From positions 2,604,001-2,668,000 of the forward strand of contig NZ_JBODJB010000001.1 of the NCBI RefSeq assembly GCF_050611725.1: 64,000 bases of DNA, read 5' to 3'. Each line of letters opens with the position of its first letter. Positions within the stretch are counted from its first letter, which is position 1. Below, piece after piece: positions 16,505 through 24,624 of this stretch. The DNA is from Ferruginibacter sp050611725. Lineage in GTDB: Bacteria > Bacteroidota > Bacteroidia > Chitinophagales > Chitinophagaceae. A program made the translations under genes and the position numbers. A model generated the notes under the pieces. That model did no database searches. It saw nothing but the letters and a program-made list of their open reading frames with translations, and was not told where the DNA came from.

Positions 16505-17407
16505 TTATCTCCATAAAGCTGCAGGATACTCCCCTGATGCAACCAATGCATCGAGACTTTGTTTAACGCCGGGAGCATCTTCTTTATATGTTACACCAAA
16601 CCACTGAGCTGTTGTTGGAATCACTTCAATAGTTCCGCCTAAATGATGCATGAAATTTTCAGCAATGATCGGAATAAAAAATTCCGACTTAAGATTTGCC
16701 AGATTTTCTTTTACAAAAGAATGGAACAATTTTTCTGTAACATTAAATAATGATGGATGAAAACACCAAAAATTCATCGATACACTTGAATTTTCTGCAA
16801 CGGTATGCTTACCTGCTTCATCTTCATAAACAATATGATCGCCTTCTCTGTAAATCTTTGTTCTTTCTTTAATACTTACAAGATCATTCTGTTCATCTAC
16901 CTGGCAAACACCTCGGCTTACGGTACCATGTTCACTTAATGTTTTAGCAAGTTGATATCCGATGATAGAATATTTTTTATCAGTACAATCATTATTCAAA
17001 AATGCAGCTGCTTTCGCAAAAGCATCTCTTCCATAGAAATCATCTGCATTGATAACAGCAAATGGCTCTTTCACCACATCCAAAGCACATAAAACTGCAT
17101 GCCCAGTACCCCAAGGCTTTACTCTATCTTCAGGCACAACCACATCTCCCGGAATATGAGCATCCTTTTCCTGATACACATATTCGGTAGCTATCTTACC
17201 TTTTAATTTAGGTTCGAAAATTGCTTTAAAATCTTCGGCAAAATCTTTACGGATAATAAACACCACTTTACCAAAGCCGGCACGTATGGCATCATAAATT
17301 GAATAGTCCATAATGGTTTCTCCATCAGGGCCAAAAGACTGGGTTTGTTTCATACTTCCATAGCGACTTGCCATACCGGCCGCTAAAATTAAAAGAGTAG
17401 GCTTCAT
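16505..17407 (-). CDS. Sugar nucleotidyltransferase family protein
   Basis: 300 residues. The N-terminal nucleotide-binding signature LILAAGMASRYGSMKQ is present, with the metal-binding aspartates in VINADDFYGRDAF (~107). It lacks the left-handed beta-helix of GlmU-type enzymes. Family members join a nucleoside triphosphate to a sugar phosphate (glucose-1-P, mannose-1-P). The substrate cannot be set from sequence. It is monocistronic by the look of the flanks: a terminator lies behind it, and its upstream gap holds repeat-like words (AGATTACTGATTAC) seen elsewhere in this window. Confidence 0.88.
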   Translation of the reverse strand: MKPTLLILAAGMASRYGSMKQTQSFGPDGETIMDYSIYDAIRAGFGKVVFIIRKDFAEDFKAIFEPKLKGKIATEYVYQEKDAHIPGDVVVPEDRVKPWGTGHAVLCALDVVKEPFAVINADDFYGRDAFAKAAAFLNNDCTDKKYSIIGYQLAKTLSEHGTVSRGVCQVDEQNDLVSIKERTKIYREGDHIVYEDEAGKHTVAENSSVSMNFWCFHPSLFNVTEKLFHSFVKENLANLKSEFFIPIIAENFMHHLGGTIEVIPTTAQWFGVTYKEDAPGVKQSLDALVASGEYPAALWR

Positions 17408-17486
17408 AAATAGATTTCAGATTACTGATTACAAATCGCAAATTGCGTCTGCGAAAATAGGACAATCATCCAATTAATGACAAAAA

Positions 17487-18383
17487 ATGCTGTTTGATTA
17501 TTCACATATAAAAATCGATGTGCTTGAGGACAATTGGCTTAGGGAGAAGAACATTTCGTTATCTGTACTTAGATTGGATGCGATCCACCGGGTCATATCA
17601 GGCAATAAACTATTTAAACTTCATTATTTTTTAGAAGATATTTCGTCAGGAAAAATACTTATTACTTTCGGGGGTGCCTATTCAAATCATCTTGCTGCAA
17701 CGGCCTATGCTTGTAAACTATCTAACATAAAATGTATTGGTATTGTTAGAGGAGAAAAACCAAAAGAATTATCGCATACATTAAAACAATGCCTCAATGA
17801 TGGCATGGAATTAAGATTTGTTTCACGAGAAATCTACGATCAAAAGGAAGATGATGGCTTTTTAAAAAAATTGGAAGAAGAGTTTAAAGAAAGTATTGTC
17901 ATTCCAGAAGGAGGTTATCACTTTAAAGGTGCTAAAGGCGTAGCGATGATAATGGATCTTATACCTGATAACACTACCCATGTTTGTTGTGCAGTAGGTA
18001 CTGCTACTACCCTTGCCGGATTATTAATGAATCACAAACAGAAAAAAATTATTGGGGTACCTGTGCTGAAAGGTATGCATGACATTGAAAGCAGGATATC
18101 ATTTTTATCGGAAAATAATGTCGATTTGAAACAATTAGCATTATTGAATGAGTATCATTTTGGCGGATACGCAAAAAAAACTGATGAGTTGATCACATTC
18201 ATGAATGAGTTACACAAGCGATATCAACTACCAACCGATTTTGTGTACACAGGCAAAATGATGTATGCCATTTTTGATCAAATAAAAAAAGGAATGTTTG
18301 CGTCGGGTAGCAATATTGTATGCATCCATACCGGAGGCTTACAAGGTAATTTATCTTTACCGAAGGGAACTTTATTTTTTTGA
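17487..18383 (+). CDS. D-cysteine desulfhydrase / ACC deaminase family PLP enzyme
   Basis: 298 residues of fold-type II PLP enzyme. The Schiff-base Lys region SGNKLFKLHYFLED lies at ~32-45, followed by TFGGAYSNHLAATAYA at ~58-73 and a Gly-rich phosphate-binding segment CCAVGTATTLAGLL (~170). Family members remove sulfide and ammonia from D-cysteine or deaminate 1-aminocyclopropane-1-carboxylate; the two are hard to separate by eye. The protein is shorter than E. coli DcyD (~328), mainly in loops. Divergent from the nucleotidyltransferase. Confidence 0.88.
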   Translation: MLFDYSHIKIDVLEDNWLREKNISLSVLRLDAIHRVISGNKLFKLHYFLEDISSGKILITFGGAYSNHLAATAYACKLSNIKCIGIVRGEKPKELSHTLKQCLNDGMELRFVSREIYDQKEDDGFLKKLEEEFKESIVIPEGGYHFKGAKGVAMIMDLIPDNTTHVCCAVGTATTLAGLLMNHKQKKIIGVPVLKGMHDIESRISFLSENNVDLKQLALLNEYHFGGYAKKTDELITFMNELHKRYQLPTDFVYTGKMMYAIFDQIKKGMFASGSNIVCIHTGGLQGNLSLPKGTLFF

Positions 18384-18408
18384 TTGAATTAACATCGGTT
18401 TATATTTG
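18379..18408 (+). promoter_or_regulatory. Bacteroidota-type promoter
   Basis: TTTG at 18379-18382, an 18-nt spacer and TATATTTG at 18401-18408 match the -33/-7 pattern (TTTG, TAnnTTTG). The predicted start is near 18415, 35 nt before the ATG of the downstream gene. Confidence 0.55.
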
Positions 18409-18449
18409 CATTCAAACCTTTCTGAATAGTTTTACGTTTTAAATCTTCT

Positions 18450-19136
18450 ATGCGTTTAAGCCTTATCACTTTATTTATCATTTGCTCAGGATTTTTCTGT
18501 AACGCTTTCGGGCAGGATACTTTACCACAAATAAAGGTAAAAAAGGCATTAAAGAAAGTGATCATCAGCTGGAAAAATGCTTACGGAAGAACGATCAGTA
18601 CTATTAATATTCAACGTTCGTCTGATAGTATCAAACAATTTTCAACTATCGGCACCGTATTAAACCCGATGAATAGAGATAATGGTTTTGTTGATGCTAA
18701 ACCTCCTGCCGACAAAGTATTTTACAGAGTATTTGTTGCATTTTCAGATGGGTCATATATATTCACCAGATCTTATCAACCATCAATAGATACCGTTACC
18801 GTGGTGCCCGGCTACCAGGAAGTTGTGGTTACACAACCTACCGGATTTACAGCCAGCAAGTACATTTATACCGGCAAAGAAAATAATGTAGTAATCAATA
18901 TACCCAATGCCGCAGTTAAAAAATATAGCGTCAAATTTTTTGACGCTAATAATAATTTTTTATTTGAGATAAAGAAAATTCCGGAACCGTTCATTACACT
19001 TGAAAAAGTAAATTTCAAACACGCCGGCTGGTTTAATTTTCAATTATTTGAAGAAGATATATTGATTGAGAAATATCAATTTTATATTTCGAAAGATTCT
19101 AAAAAGACTCCATCTAACAATGAGCAAGGTAGATAA
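18450..19136 (+). CDS. Exported protein with a fibronectin-III-like domain
   Basis: 228 residues with signal peptide MRLSLITLFIICSGFFCNAFGQ. Residues ~35-115 look like a fibronectin-III-like fold: VIISWKNAYGRTISTINIQRS, then FSTIGTVLNPMN, then VFYRVFVAFSDGSYIFT. Nearly the same pattern occurs inside the Prc-type protease at 60042-62447. The remaining C-terminal ~100 residues are strand-rich with no catalytic motif. It stops directly against the convergent lipB gene, with no gap. Confidence 0.75.
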   Translation: MRLSLITLFIICSGFFCNAFGQDTLPQIKVKKALKKVIISWKNAYGRTISTINIQRSSDSIKQFSTIGTVLNPMNRDNGFVDAKPPADKVFYRVFVAFSDGSYIFTRSYQPSIDTVTVVPGYQEVVVTQPTGFTASKYIYTGKENNVVINIPNAAVKKYSVKFFDANNNFLFEIKKIPEPFITLEKVNFKHAGWFNFQLFEEDILIEKYQFYISKDSKKTPSNNEQGR

Positions 19137-19871
19137 TTAATTATCCTGCACAATTACATTAAAAACTTTTTCAAAGTTTATTTTAAGTCGTTGCTTTACT
19201 TCGGCATAATCTACTTCCCTACCCAGTTCCTTTTGTAATGAAGTAACCTGCTTATTTTGAATCCCACAAGGAATGATATTATTGAAATAACTAAGATCAG
19301 TATTCACATTCAATGCAAAACCATGCATAGTGATCCATCTGCTACAACGAACCCCCATTGCACAAATTTTTCTTTCCTTACCCAAAACACCTGGCTCTAT
19401 CCATACACCCGTTTCTCCCTTGCTTCTTTCTCCGACTATACCATAATCTTTTAATGTAAGAATGATCACTTCTTCCAATTCTCTTAAATATCTGCCAATA
19501 TCGGTATAAAATTTTTCCAGATCTAAAATTGGATAACCAACCACTTGTTGTAATCCATGAAATGTAATATCACCACCTCGGTTGGTTTTAAAATATTGTA
19601 TACCCTGCTGCTCCATTTCATCATCATTGATAAGAATATTATCTTCACTACCGCTTTTACCTAAGGTATATACCGGGGGATGTTCGCAGAAAAGAAGATA
19701 GTGCTTAGTCCATGTTCCATGGACCATGGTTGGTTGTCCATCGTCAATTAGCTGTTGCCTGTTCGCCACCTTTACTGCAATATTCTCCTGCAACAAAGAT
19801 TCCTGGTAATCCCAGGCCTGTTTGTATTCAACAATTCCTAAATCTTTATAGTGTACTATCTGCTTATCCAA
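19137..19871 (-). CDS. lipB: Octanoyltransferase (lipoate-protein ligase B)
   Basis: Moves octanoyl from acyl carrier protein to lipoyl domains. 244 residues starting at TTG 19871, with no in-frame ATG upstream. Family marks are CEHPPVYTLGKSGSEDNIL, RGGDITFHGLQQVVGYPI, the catalytic Lys in RKICAMGVR, and GFALNVNTDLSYFNNIIPCG with the catalytic Cys. Residues 46-56 (QPTMVHGTWTK) are an insertion relative to the family and translate a genomic repeat. The same repeat words occur in the intergenic DNA just upstream of the gene. Confidence 0.95.
   Translation of the reverse strand: MDKQIVHYKDLGIVEYKQAWDYQESLLQENIAVKVANRQQLIDDGQPTMVHGTWTKHYLLFCEHPPVYTLGKSGSEDNILINDDEMEQQGIQYFKTNRGGDITFHGLQQVVGYPILDLEKFYTDIGRYLRELEEVIILTLKDYGIVGERSKGETGVWIEPGVLGKERKICAMGVRCSRWITMHGFALNVNTDLSYFNNIIPCGIQNKQVTSLQKELGREVDYAEVKQRLKINFEKVFNVIVQDN
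19704..19734. repeat. CCATGGTCCATGG repeat inside lipB
   Basis: The + strand reads AGTCCATGTTCCATGGACCATGGTTGG in this stretch, with self-complementary CCATGG words. It is read in frame in LipB. The same vocabulary (TTCATAGTCCATGAACC) fills the upstream intergenic region at 19913-19979. Confidence 0.7.
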
Positions 19872-19890
19872 TGCAATTTCTTTTACTTTG

Positions 19891-19898
19891 CAAAGATA
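19891..19898 (-). promoter_or_regulatory. Candidate -7 promoter box of lipB
   Basis: On the minus strand TATCTTTG matches TAnnTTTG exactly, 20 nt upstream of the TTG start codon. No clear -33 TTTG is seen at the right distance. Confidence 0.4.
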
Positions 19899-19912
19899 AG
19901 GCGGTTAATGGT

Positions 19913-19979
19913 TTATAGTTCGTGGTTCATAGTCCATGAACCATAGACTATGGACTATAGTAAAATACATACCATGAAC
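19913..19979. repeat. Intergenic repeat built from CATGGACTATGAACC-type words
   Basis: The lipB-rluA gap is composed of permuted words TTCATAGTCCATGAACC, ATAGACTATGGACTATAG and CATACCATGAACC, giving several small inverted repeats. The first ATG of a possible longer rluA start lies inside it, which argues for the later ATG at 19974. Confidence 0.65.
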
Positions 19980-21023
19980 CAAGAAGAAGAAATACAAGAA
20001 CAAGACAGTGAAGAGCTTTATGAAAAGCTGGTAATAGAGATCGATAAAGGACAGGAACCGCTCCGTATCGATAAATTTCTGATGACCCGTATTGAAGGTG
20101 CTACCCGTAATAAAATACAGCAAGGCATTGACGATGAAATGGTTTTAGTAAACGAAAAACCGATCAAATCAAACTACAAAGTAAAGCCGGGAGATAAAGT
20201 AGTGGTGTTTGATAATAAGAGTCCTGAAAGCACCGAAATAGTTCCGGAAAATATACCACTCAATATTGTTTTTGAAGATGAAGACATTATGATCATCGAC
20301 AAACCTGCCGGCATGGTAGTACATCCGGGTAGTGGTAATTATAGTGGCACATTGGTAAATGGTATTGCTTATTATCTGCAACAGCAAAGCGAAGAAAAAA
20401 AAGATATTCCCCTCTCCCGCCTTGGACTTGTACACAGAATAGATAAGAATACAACAGGCCTGTTAGTGATTGCCAAGAATCAACACGCTATGTCGCATTT
20501 AGCCAAACAATTTTTTGATCATACCGTACATCGAAGGTATGTCGCATTAGCATGGGGCAATTTTGATGAAGAAAGTGGCACTGTTAAAGGGCATGTAGGC
20601 CGCCATCAAAGATTCAGGAAATTATTTACCACTTACCCCGATGGCGAATATGGTAAAGAAGCCATCACACATTATAAAGTACTTGAACGTTTTAATTATG
20701 TGACCTTGATCGAGTGCCGTTTGGAAACAGGCCGTACACACCAGATACGGGTACATATGCAATACATTGGCCACCCATTGTTCAATGATGATTTTTATGG
20801 TGGGGATAGAATTGTTAAAGGAACTGTATTTACCAAGTACAAGCAGTTTGTTGACAATTGCTTTGATCTATGCCCACGCCAGGCATTGCATGCCCGTGAA
20901 CTTGGATTCGTACACCCTACTACGTTAAAACCAATGCTTTTTAAAAGCGAATTACCGGAAGACATACAAGCTGTTATTGAAAAATGGCGAAAGTATAGTA
21001 GTAATAGAAATATTATAGAGTAG
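19974..21023 (+). CDS. RluA-family 23S rRNA pseudouridine synthase with S4 domain
   Basis: 349 residues from the ATG at 19974. An acidic N-terminal tail is followed by an S4 RNA-binding domain (~25-85; LRIDKFLMTRIEGATRNKIQ). The RluA catalytic domain follows, with the Asp in HRIDKNTTGLLVIAK (~135). RHQRFRKLFTTYPDG and ECRLETGRTHQIRVHMQYIGHP are also family marks. RluD-type enzymes modify helix 69 of 23S rRNA, and the S4 plus catalytic architecture fits RluD, but the exact target site is not certain. Divergent from lipB. Confidence 0.93.
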   Translation: MNQEEEIQEQDSEELYEKLVIEIDKGQEPLRIDKFLMTRIEGATRNKIQQGIDDEMVLVNEKPIKSNYKVKPGDKVVVFDNKSPESTEIVPENIPLNIVFEDEDIMIIDKPAGMVVHPGSGNYSGTLVNGIAYYLQQQSEEKKDIPLSRLGLVHRIDKNTTGLLVIAKNQHAMSHLAKQFFDHTVHRRYVALAWGNFDEESGTVKGHVGRHQRFRKLFTTYPDGEYGKEAITHYKVLERFNYVTLIECRLETGRTHQIRVHMQYIGHPLFNDDFYGGDRIVKGTVFTKYKQFVDNCFDLCPRQALHARELGFVHPTTLKPMLFKSELPEDIQAVIEKWRKYSSNRNIIE

Positions 21024-21068
21024 TATATATTTGTGAGTAGCTATGTTTCACCGCATTACTTTAATCCA

Positions 21069-22130
21069 ATGAAAAAAATATTTTTCTTATTACCGATAGC
21101 AATACTTTTTTTCAATCAACTCTCTTGTCAATTAAAATCTTATAGTGTTCAAAAAGACACGATCTGTCTTGCAGATAGTTGCATAAGACCTTTTCAGTTT
21201 TTTCCCAATCAAAAATGGGGATATATAAATTCAGATGGAATAATCGTGATACCTGCTATGTACGATTTTGCAAGCAACTTTCACAATGGATTGGCATTTG
21301 TAGAACTGGATAAGAAAAAGTTTTACATAACCACTCAAAATAAAAATGCCTTTGGGAAATACTTTGCGTATGCAAATGATTTTAATGAGGGACTTGCATT
21401 TGTAGGGCAAAAAAAAGGCAAGGACCTGCTCTTTGGTGTAATTGATAAAACAGGAAAACTCATTTTACCATATAATTATTTAGCTGGATCCCACTTCGAA
21501 GAAGGTATTGCAGTGGTGACAAACAAAAAAGGGAAAGCTGTTTATATTGATACAACCGGGAAAGTGCTCTTTCATCATAAACCAGATTACCTGTTAAGCA
21601 ATTACTCAAAAGAAAGCGGCTTGTTCCTGTTGGAAAAATCTATGGGCAGGTTTAAAAGCAGTAAATATGGATATATCAATTTAGAAGGGAAGGAAATAAT
21701 TAAACCTCAATTTGAATATGCTCATGGATTTAAATTCGGCTTGGCTCCGGTAAGAAAAGATAGCCTTTATGGCTTTATTGATAACAAAGGGAAGCAGCGG
21801 ATCCCCTTTATTTATAATAGTGTAGATAGGTTTTATGAAGGTTTGGCTATGGTAAAAAAAGGTAGCCTTTATGGCTATATTGATTCATCGGGCCAATATA
21901 AGATCCAACCAATTTATACTTACGCTACTCATTTCAGTGAAGGATTAGCATTTGTAATGATAGGTGATAAAAGAAGTTTTATTGATCATGAAGGGAAGGA
22001 CATTATTTTAATTCCCTCGGATTGGGACTACATAGAAAATGAATTTCGTAGAGGAACAACAGGGGTCTATATTAATAAGAAAAATTGCTTGATCAATAAA
22101 CAAGGGAAGGTCGTATTTATCTTTTTATGA
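21069..22130 (+). CDS. WG-repeat exported protein
   Basis: 353 residues from the ATG at 21069, which starts a signal peptide (MKKIFFLLPIAILFFNQLSC, a possible lipobox ending at Cys20). The rest is a series of WG-type repeats of about 45-50 residues: KWGYINSDGIIVIPAMYDFA, KYGYINLEGKEIIKPQFEYA, LYGFIDNKGKQRIPFIYN, LYGYIDSSGQYKIQPIYTYA. These repeats are common in exported Bacteroidota proteins and have no agreed function. The GTG start at 21033 would put 12 residues in front of the signal and is unlikely. A different frame stays open past the stop (see 22093-22215). Confidence 0.88.
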   Translation: MKKIFFLLPIAILFFNQLSCQLKSYSVQKDTICLADSCIRPFQFFPNQKWGYINSDGIIVIPAMYDFASNFHNGLAFVELDKKKFYITTQNKNAFGKYFAYANDFNEGLAFVGQKKGKDLLFGVIDKTGKLILPYNYLAGSHFEEGIAVVTNKKGKAVYIDTTGKVLFHHKPDYLLSNYSKESGLFLLEKSMGRFKSSKYGYINLEGKEIIKPQFEYAHGFKFGLAPVRKDSLYGFIDNKGKQRIPFIYNSVDRFYEGLAMVKKGSLYGYIDSSGQYKIQPIYTYATHFSEGLAFVMIGDKRSFIDHEGKDIILIPSDWDYIENEFRRGTTGVYINKKNCLINKQGKVVFIFL

Positions 22131-22215
22131 GCACCTTGAGAAGTTCATAGCCCTTGGTTACAAAGAAGGCTTTACTGTAGCTATTGGCAATCTCGATGCA
22201 GTGCTCGCTTCATAA
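22093..22215 (+). pseudogene. Start-less coding-like frame after the WG-repeat gene
   Basis: A frame shifted from the WG gene is open from 22093 to the TAA at 22213-22215. It reads YEHLEKFIALGYKEGFTVAI and then GNLDAVLAS, a protein-like composition. There is no start codon, and the frame overlaps the last 38 bp of the WG gene. It may be the end of a decayed gene or a frameshifted extension of the WG protein. A terminator follows directly. Confidence 0.3.
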
Positions 22216-22227
22216 TAGTTTTCACAA

Positions 22228-22258
22228 AAAAGGTGCAGTTGAGTCAACTGCACCTTTT
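22228..22258. terminator. Bidirectional intrinsic terminator
   Basis: A 15-bp perfect stem, AAAAGGTGCAGTTGA and its complement, lies between convergent genes and is flanked by A and T runs. Confidence 0.85.
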
Positions 22259-22278
22259 AATAAAGTTATTATAAACAA

Positions 22279-22740
22279 TTATGCTTCTTCTACAGCAAGT
22301 AAACGTTTAGCGGTTTTTGCTTCTTTTTTAACAGCACCTGTTTTTTTAAATTGCATTGCACTCCAAACATGATCCAATGTAACAAGTCTTGCACTTTCAA
22401 AACCATATTGCCCCATAAAATCCCATTTACAATCTCTGCAAAGATCACTAACGATCTTGGCTGTAACTTTTGGATAAGCCACCCAAAGCTTAGCATCTTT
22501 TTGCAAAGCAGGTATTACATCTTTCAATATATCTGTCAATTGCTTTTGGTTGATGGCAAACACCAATGCAAAATCAATTTTACGTGCTTTTAAAAGTGGG
22601 GTAACATTTTTTGCAAACGAGAGTTTGCTGAATTGCTTTTCTATGGTAGATGGCAATCCTTGAACCAAGAGATTTTTTTCGCCGTTAAGTTGTAATTTTT
22701 CAAGTACTGTTTGTGAGGGAGACATTACTTCTAATTCCAT
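22279..22740 (-). CDS. DUF3052-like protein
   Basis: 153 residues from the ATG at 22740; a start eight codons earlier exists but would not add family sequence. The pattern FALVFAINQKQLTDILKDVI, then AKLWVAYPK, then LDHVWSAMQFKK matches my memory of the DUF3052 family of small cytoplasmic proteins (VSWPK... DDVWSGLKF). Four Cys/Trp-rich residues occur in SDLCRDCKWDF. The C-terminus is Lys/Ala-rich. Function is unknown. Confidence 0.7.
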   Translation of the reverse strand: MELEVMSPSQTVLEKLQLNGEKNLLVQGLPSTIEKQFSKLSFAKNVTPLLKARKIDFALVFAINQKQLTDILKDVIPALQKDAKLWVAYPKVTAKIVSDLCRDCKWDFMGQYGFESARLVTLDHVWSAMQFKKTGAVKKEAKTAKRLLAVEEA

Positions 22741-22925
22741 ATAAAAAGCTTTAAGAGTCTGCAAAATTACACAAAATATTGCAATAATTCCCCTAAAACA
22801 ATTATTAAAATCAATTTATATAACAAAAAATGTAGTGTAAAAGGCAATTCATTAATTTGAAATTAAATTAAATCAAAATTTCATAACGACTTAATTTAAA
22901 ATATTTTATAAATTTTGTTAAATAA

Positions 22926-22955
22926 AAATGCCGCTACAGTTTAGCGGCATTTTAA
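22926..22955 (-). terminator. Intrinsic terminator of the M48 protease gene
   Basis: ATGCCGCTA and TAGCGGCAT pair around a 5-nt loop and are followed on the minus strand by TTTTTATT. The rest of the gap 22741-22971 is AT-rich with no other visible feature. Confidence 0.85.
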
Positions 22956-22971
22956 TTTTAATTAACTACGA

Positions 22972-23778
22972 CTATTTAACTGGTTTATAATAAGTTAATG
23001 CCTCATCCATATAGCCTTCTAATTGTTTTATTCTTTTCTCATCAGAAGGGTGAGTTGATAAAAACTCCGGAGGCTTAGTGCCGCTACCTGCTGCCTTACT
23101 CATACGCTGCCAGAATGGGATAGCTTCCTTAGGATTGTAACCAGCCATTGCCGCACAGATCAAACCATAATGGTCAGCCTCAGATTCCTGTTTTCTGCTG
23201 TTTGGCAATAAAACGCCTACCTGTGCTCCTATACCATAAGTGCTATTAAAAATACCGTTTACCTGACTATTTCTGCTGGTCAATACATCTCCTGCAATAC
23301 CAATTCCCTGCGCCAGCATTGCCTGACTCATTCTTTCATTACCATGTTTGGCAACAGCATGCATGATCTCGTGCCCCAATACAATGGCTAAAGCTGCTTC
23401 ATTCTGAGCTACTGGTAGCAAACCGGTATATACTACCACTTTACCGCCGGGCATACACCATGCGTTTATCTCTTTATTATCTACTAAATTAAACTCCCAT
23501 TTATACCCTTCAAAAATAGAAGCCTTTCCTTGCTTTGTGTAATATTCCGTAATAGCATTTGCAATACGGGTACCTACTCTACGTACCATTTCTGCATCTT
23601 TACTTGTGGTAGTACTTACCACTTTACTTTGAGAAAGAAACTGCTGATATTCCTGTAAAGCCATTTGCTGCAATTGACTTTCGGGCAAAAGCGATAATTG
23701 CTTACGGCCGGTTACAGCATTCTTGCTACAAGCTGCTACTACAACCACAGCCGACATAATAAGTAAAATCTTTTTCAT
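22972..23778 (-). CDS. M48-family zinc metalloprotease lipoprotein
   Basis: 268 residues from ATG 23778; a longer start at 23829 would precede the signal peptide. MKKILLIMSAVVVVAACSK is a lipoprotein signal with Cys17. The protease motif is HEIMH at 136-140, with the third zinc ligand in ESEADHYG (~195). The mature N-terminus NAVTGRKQLSLLPESQLQ is typical of the LoiP/YggG-like and Oma1-like branch of M48. Such enzymes act in periplasmic or outer-membrane protein quality control. Upstream of it on the same strand is plsY, separated by ~100 bp. Confidence 0.92.
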   Translation of the reverse strand: MKKILLIMSAVVVVAACSKNAVTGRKQLSLLPESQLQQMALQEYQQFLSQSKVVSTTTSKDAEMVRRVGTRIANAITEYYTKQGKASIFEGYKWEFNLVDNKEINAWCMPGGKVVVYTGLLPVAQNEAALAIVLGHEIMHAVAKHGNERMSQAMLAQGIGIAGDVLTSRNSQVNGIFNSTYGIGAQVGVLLPNSRKQESEADHYGLICAAMAGYNPKEAIPFWQRMSKAAGSGTKPPEFLSTHPSDEKRIKQLEGYMDEALTYYKPVK

Positions 23779-23882
23779 CTTAATAAGTTTATATAAATAG
23801 ATATACAATTGGCGTACCAAAGCGGCCATTTCTAAATGTTAAAGTCTACAGATGTAATTTACTGCAAAAAGGTTGTATGTAA

Positions 23883-24533
23883 TTACTTGTTACGGCGAGA
23901 TTTCCTTCTGTCTCTGTATTTAAGGATAGGTACACGACTTTCGCTGCCTCTTAAGATCTTAATGATGTTCTTTTGATGCGTTAGAACGATCAAAACAGCA
24001 ACTAATACAGCAAATATGCGGTAGATGATCACATCATCATTCCAGATCCAAAGTACACAGATCGGCAGACTTAAGCCTGCAAGGATAGAACTTAAAGAAA
24101 CGTATCTTGTAAGATATAAAACAGCTAAAAACACCCCTACACAACTGATAGCTATTACCGGCTGAACCGCCAGAATCATCCCAAACAAAGTTGCAACACC
24201 TTTTCCTCCTTTAAATTGAGCAAATATGGGAAAGATATGGCCAAGTACTGAGGCTAAACCCAAGCCTACCATAAGGTTCGTTTTGTCCCAGTCGTTGTGC
24301 AAATAATGAGGCAAGAAATTGTATAAAGCCACAGCCAACATTCCTTTCAAAATATCGAAGATCATTACGATGATGCCATATTTAGTGCCCAATACTCTGA
24401 AAGTATTAGTGGCTCCCATATTACCACTTCCGTAATCACGAATATCAACCCCAAAGAATGATTTACTGATAATCAATGCCGTAGGAATAGATCCGATCAA
24501 ATATGCTAAAACAATTAAGAGGAACTCTTTCAT
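23883..24533 (-). CDS. plsY: Glycerol-3-phosphate acyltransferase PlsY
   Basis: Acylates glycerol-3-phosphate at position 1 from acyl-phosphate, the first step in phospholipid synthesis. 216 residues with five predicted membrane helices. The three conserved PlsY blocks are present: IGSIPTALIISKSFFGVDIR with DYGSGNMGATNTFRVLG, GHIFPIFAQFKGGKGVATLFG, and a C-terminal RILRGSESRV-like basic segment. Start ATG at 24533. It is adjacent to prmA on the same strand (91 bp). Confidence 0.95.
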   Translation of the reverse strand: MKEFLLIVLAYLIGSIPTALIISKSFFGVDIRDYGSGNMGATNTFRVLGTKYGIIVMIFDILKGMLAVALYNFLPHYLHNDWDKTNLMVGLGLASVLGHIFPIFAQFKGGKGVATLFGMILAVQPVIAISCVGVFLAVLYLTRYVSLSSILAGLSLPICVLWIWNDDVIIYRIFAVLVAVLIVLTHQKNIIKILRGSESRVPILKYRDRRKSRRNK

Positions 24534-24624
24534 GGATTTAGTAAATTAGTAGGTGCAAATATACCGCAAAACAGCCACTTAACGATTATTTAATATCAAC
24601 AAAGAATGAACCTAAAGAGATAAC

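Noticed and set aside
19950..19973. Upstream ATG start for the RluA-type gene
   Set aside because: It lies in the intergenic repeat and adds eight residues with no family support.
21033..21068. GTG start for the WG-repeat protein
   Set aside because: It would place 12 polar residues in front of an otherwise perfect signal peptide.
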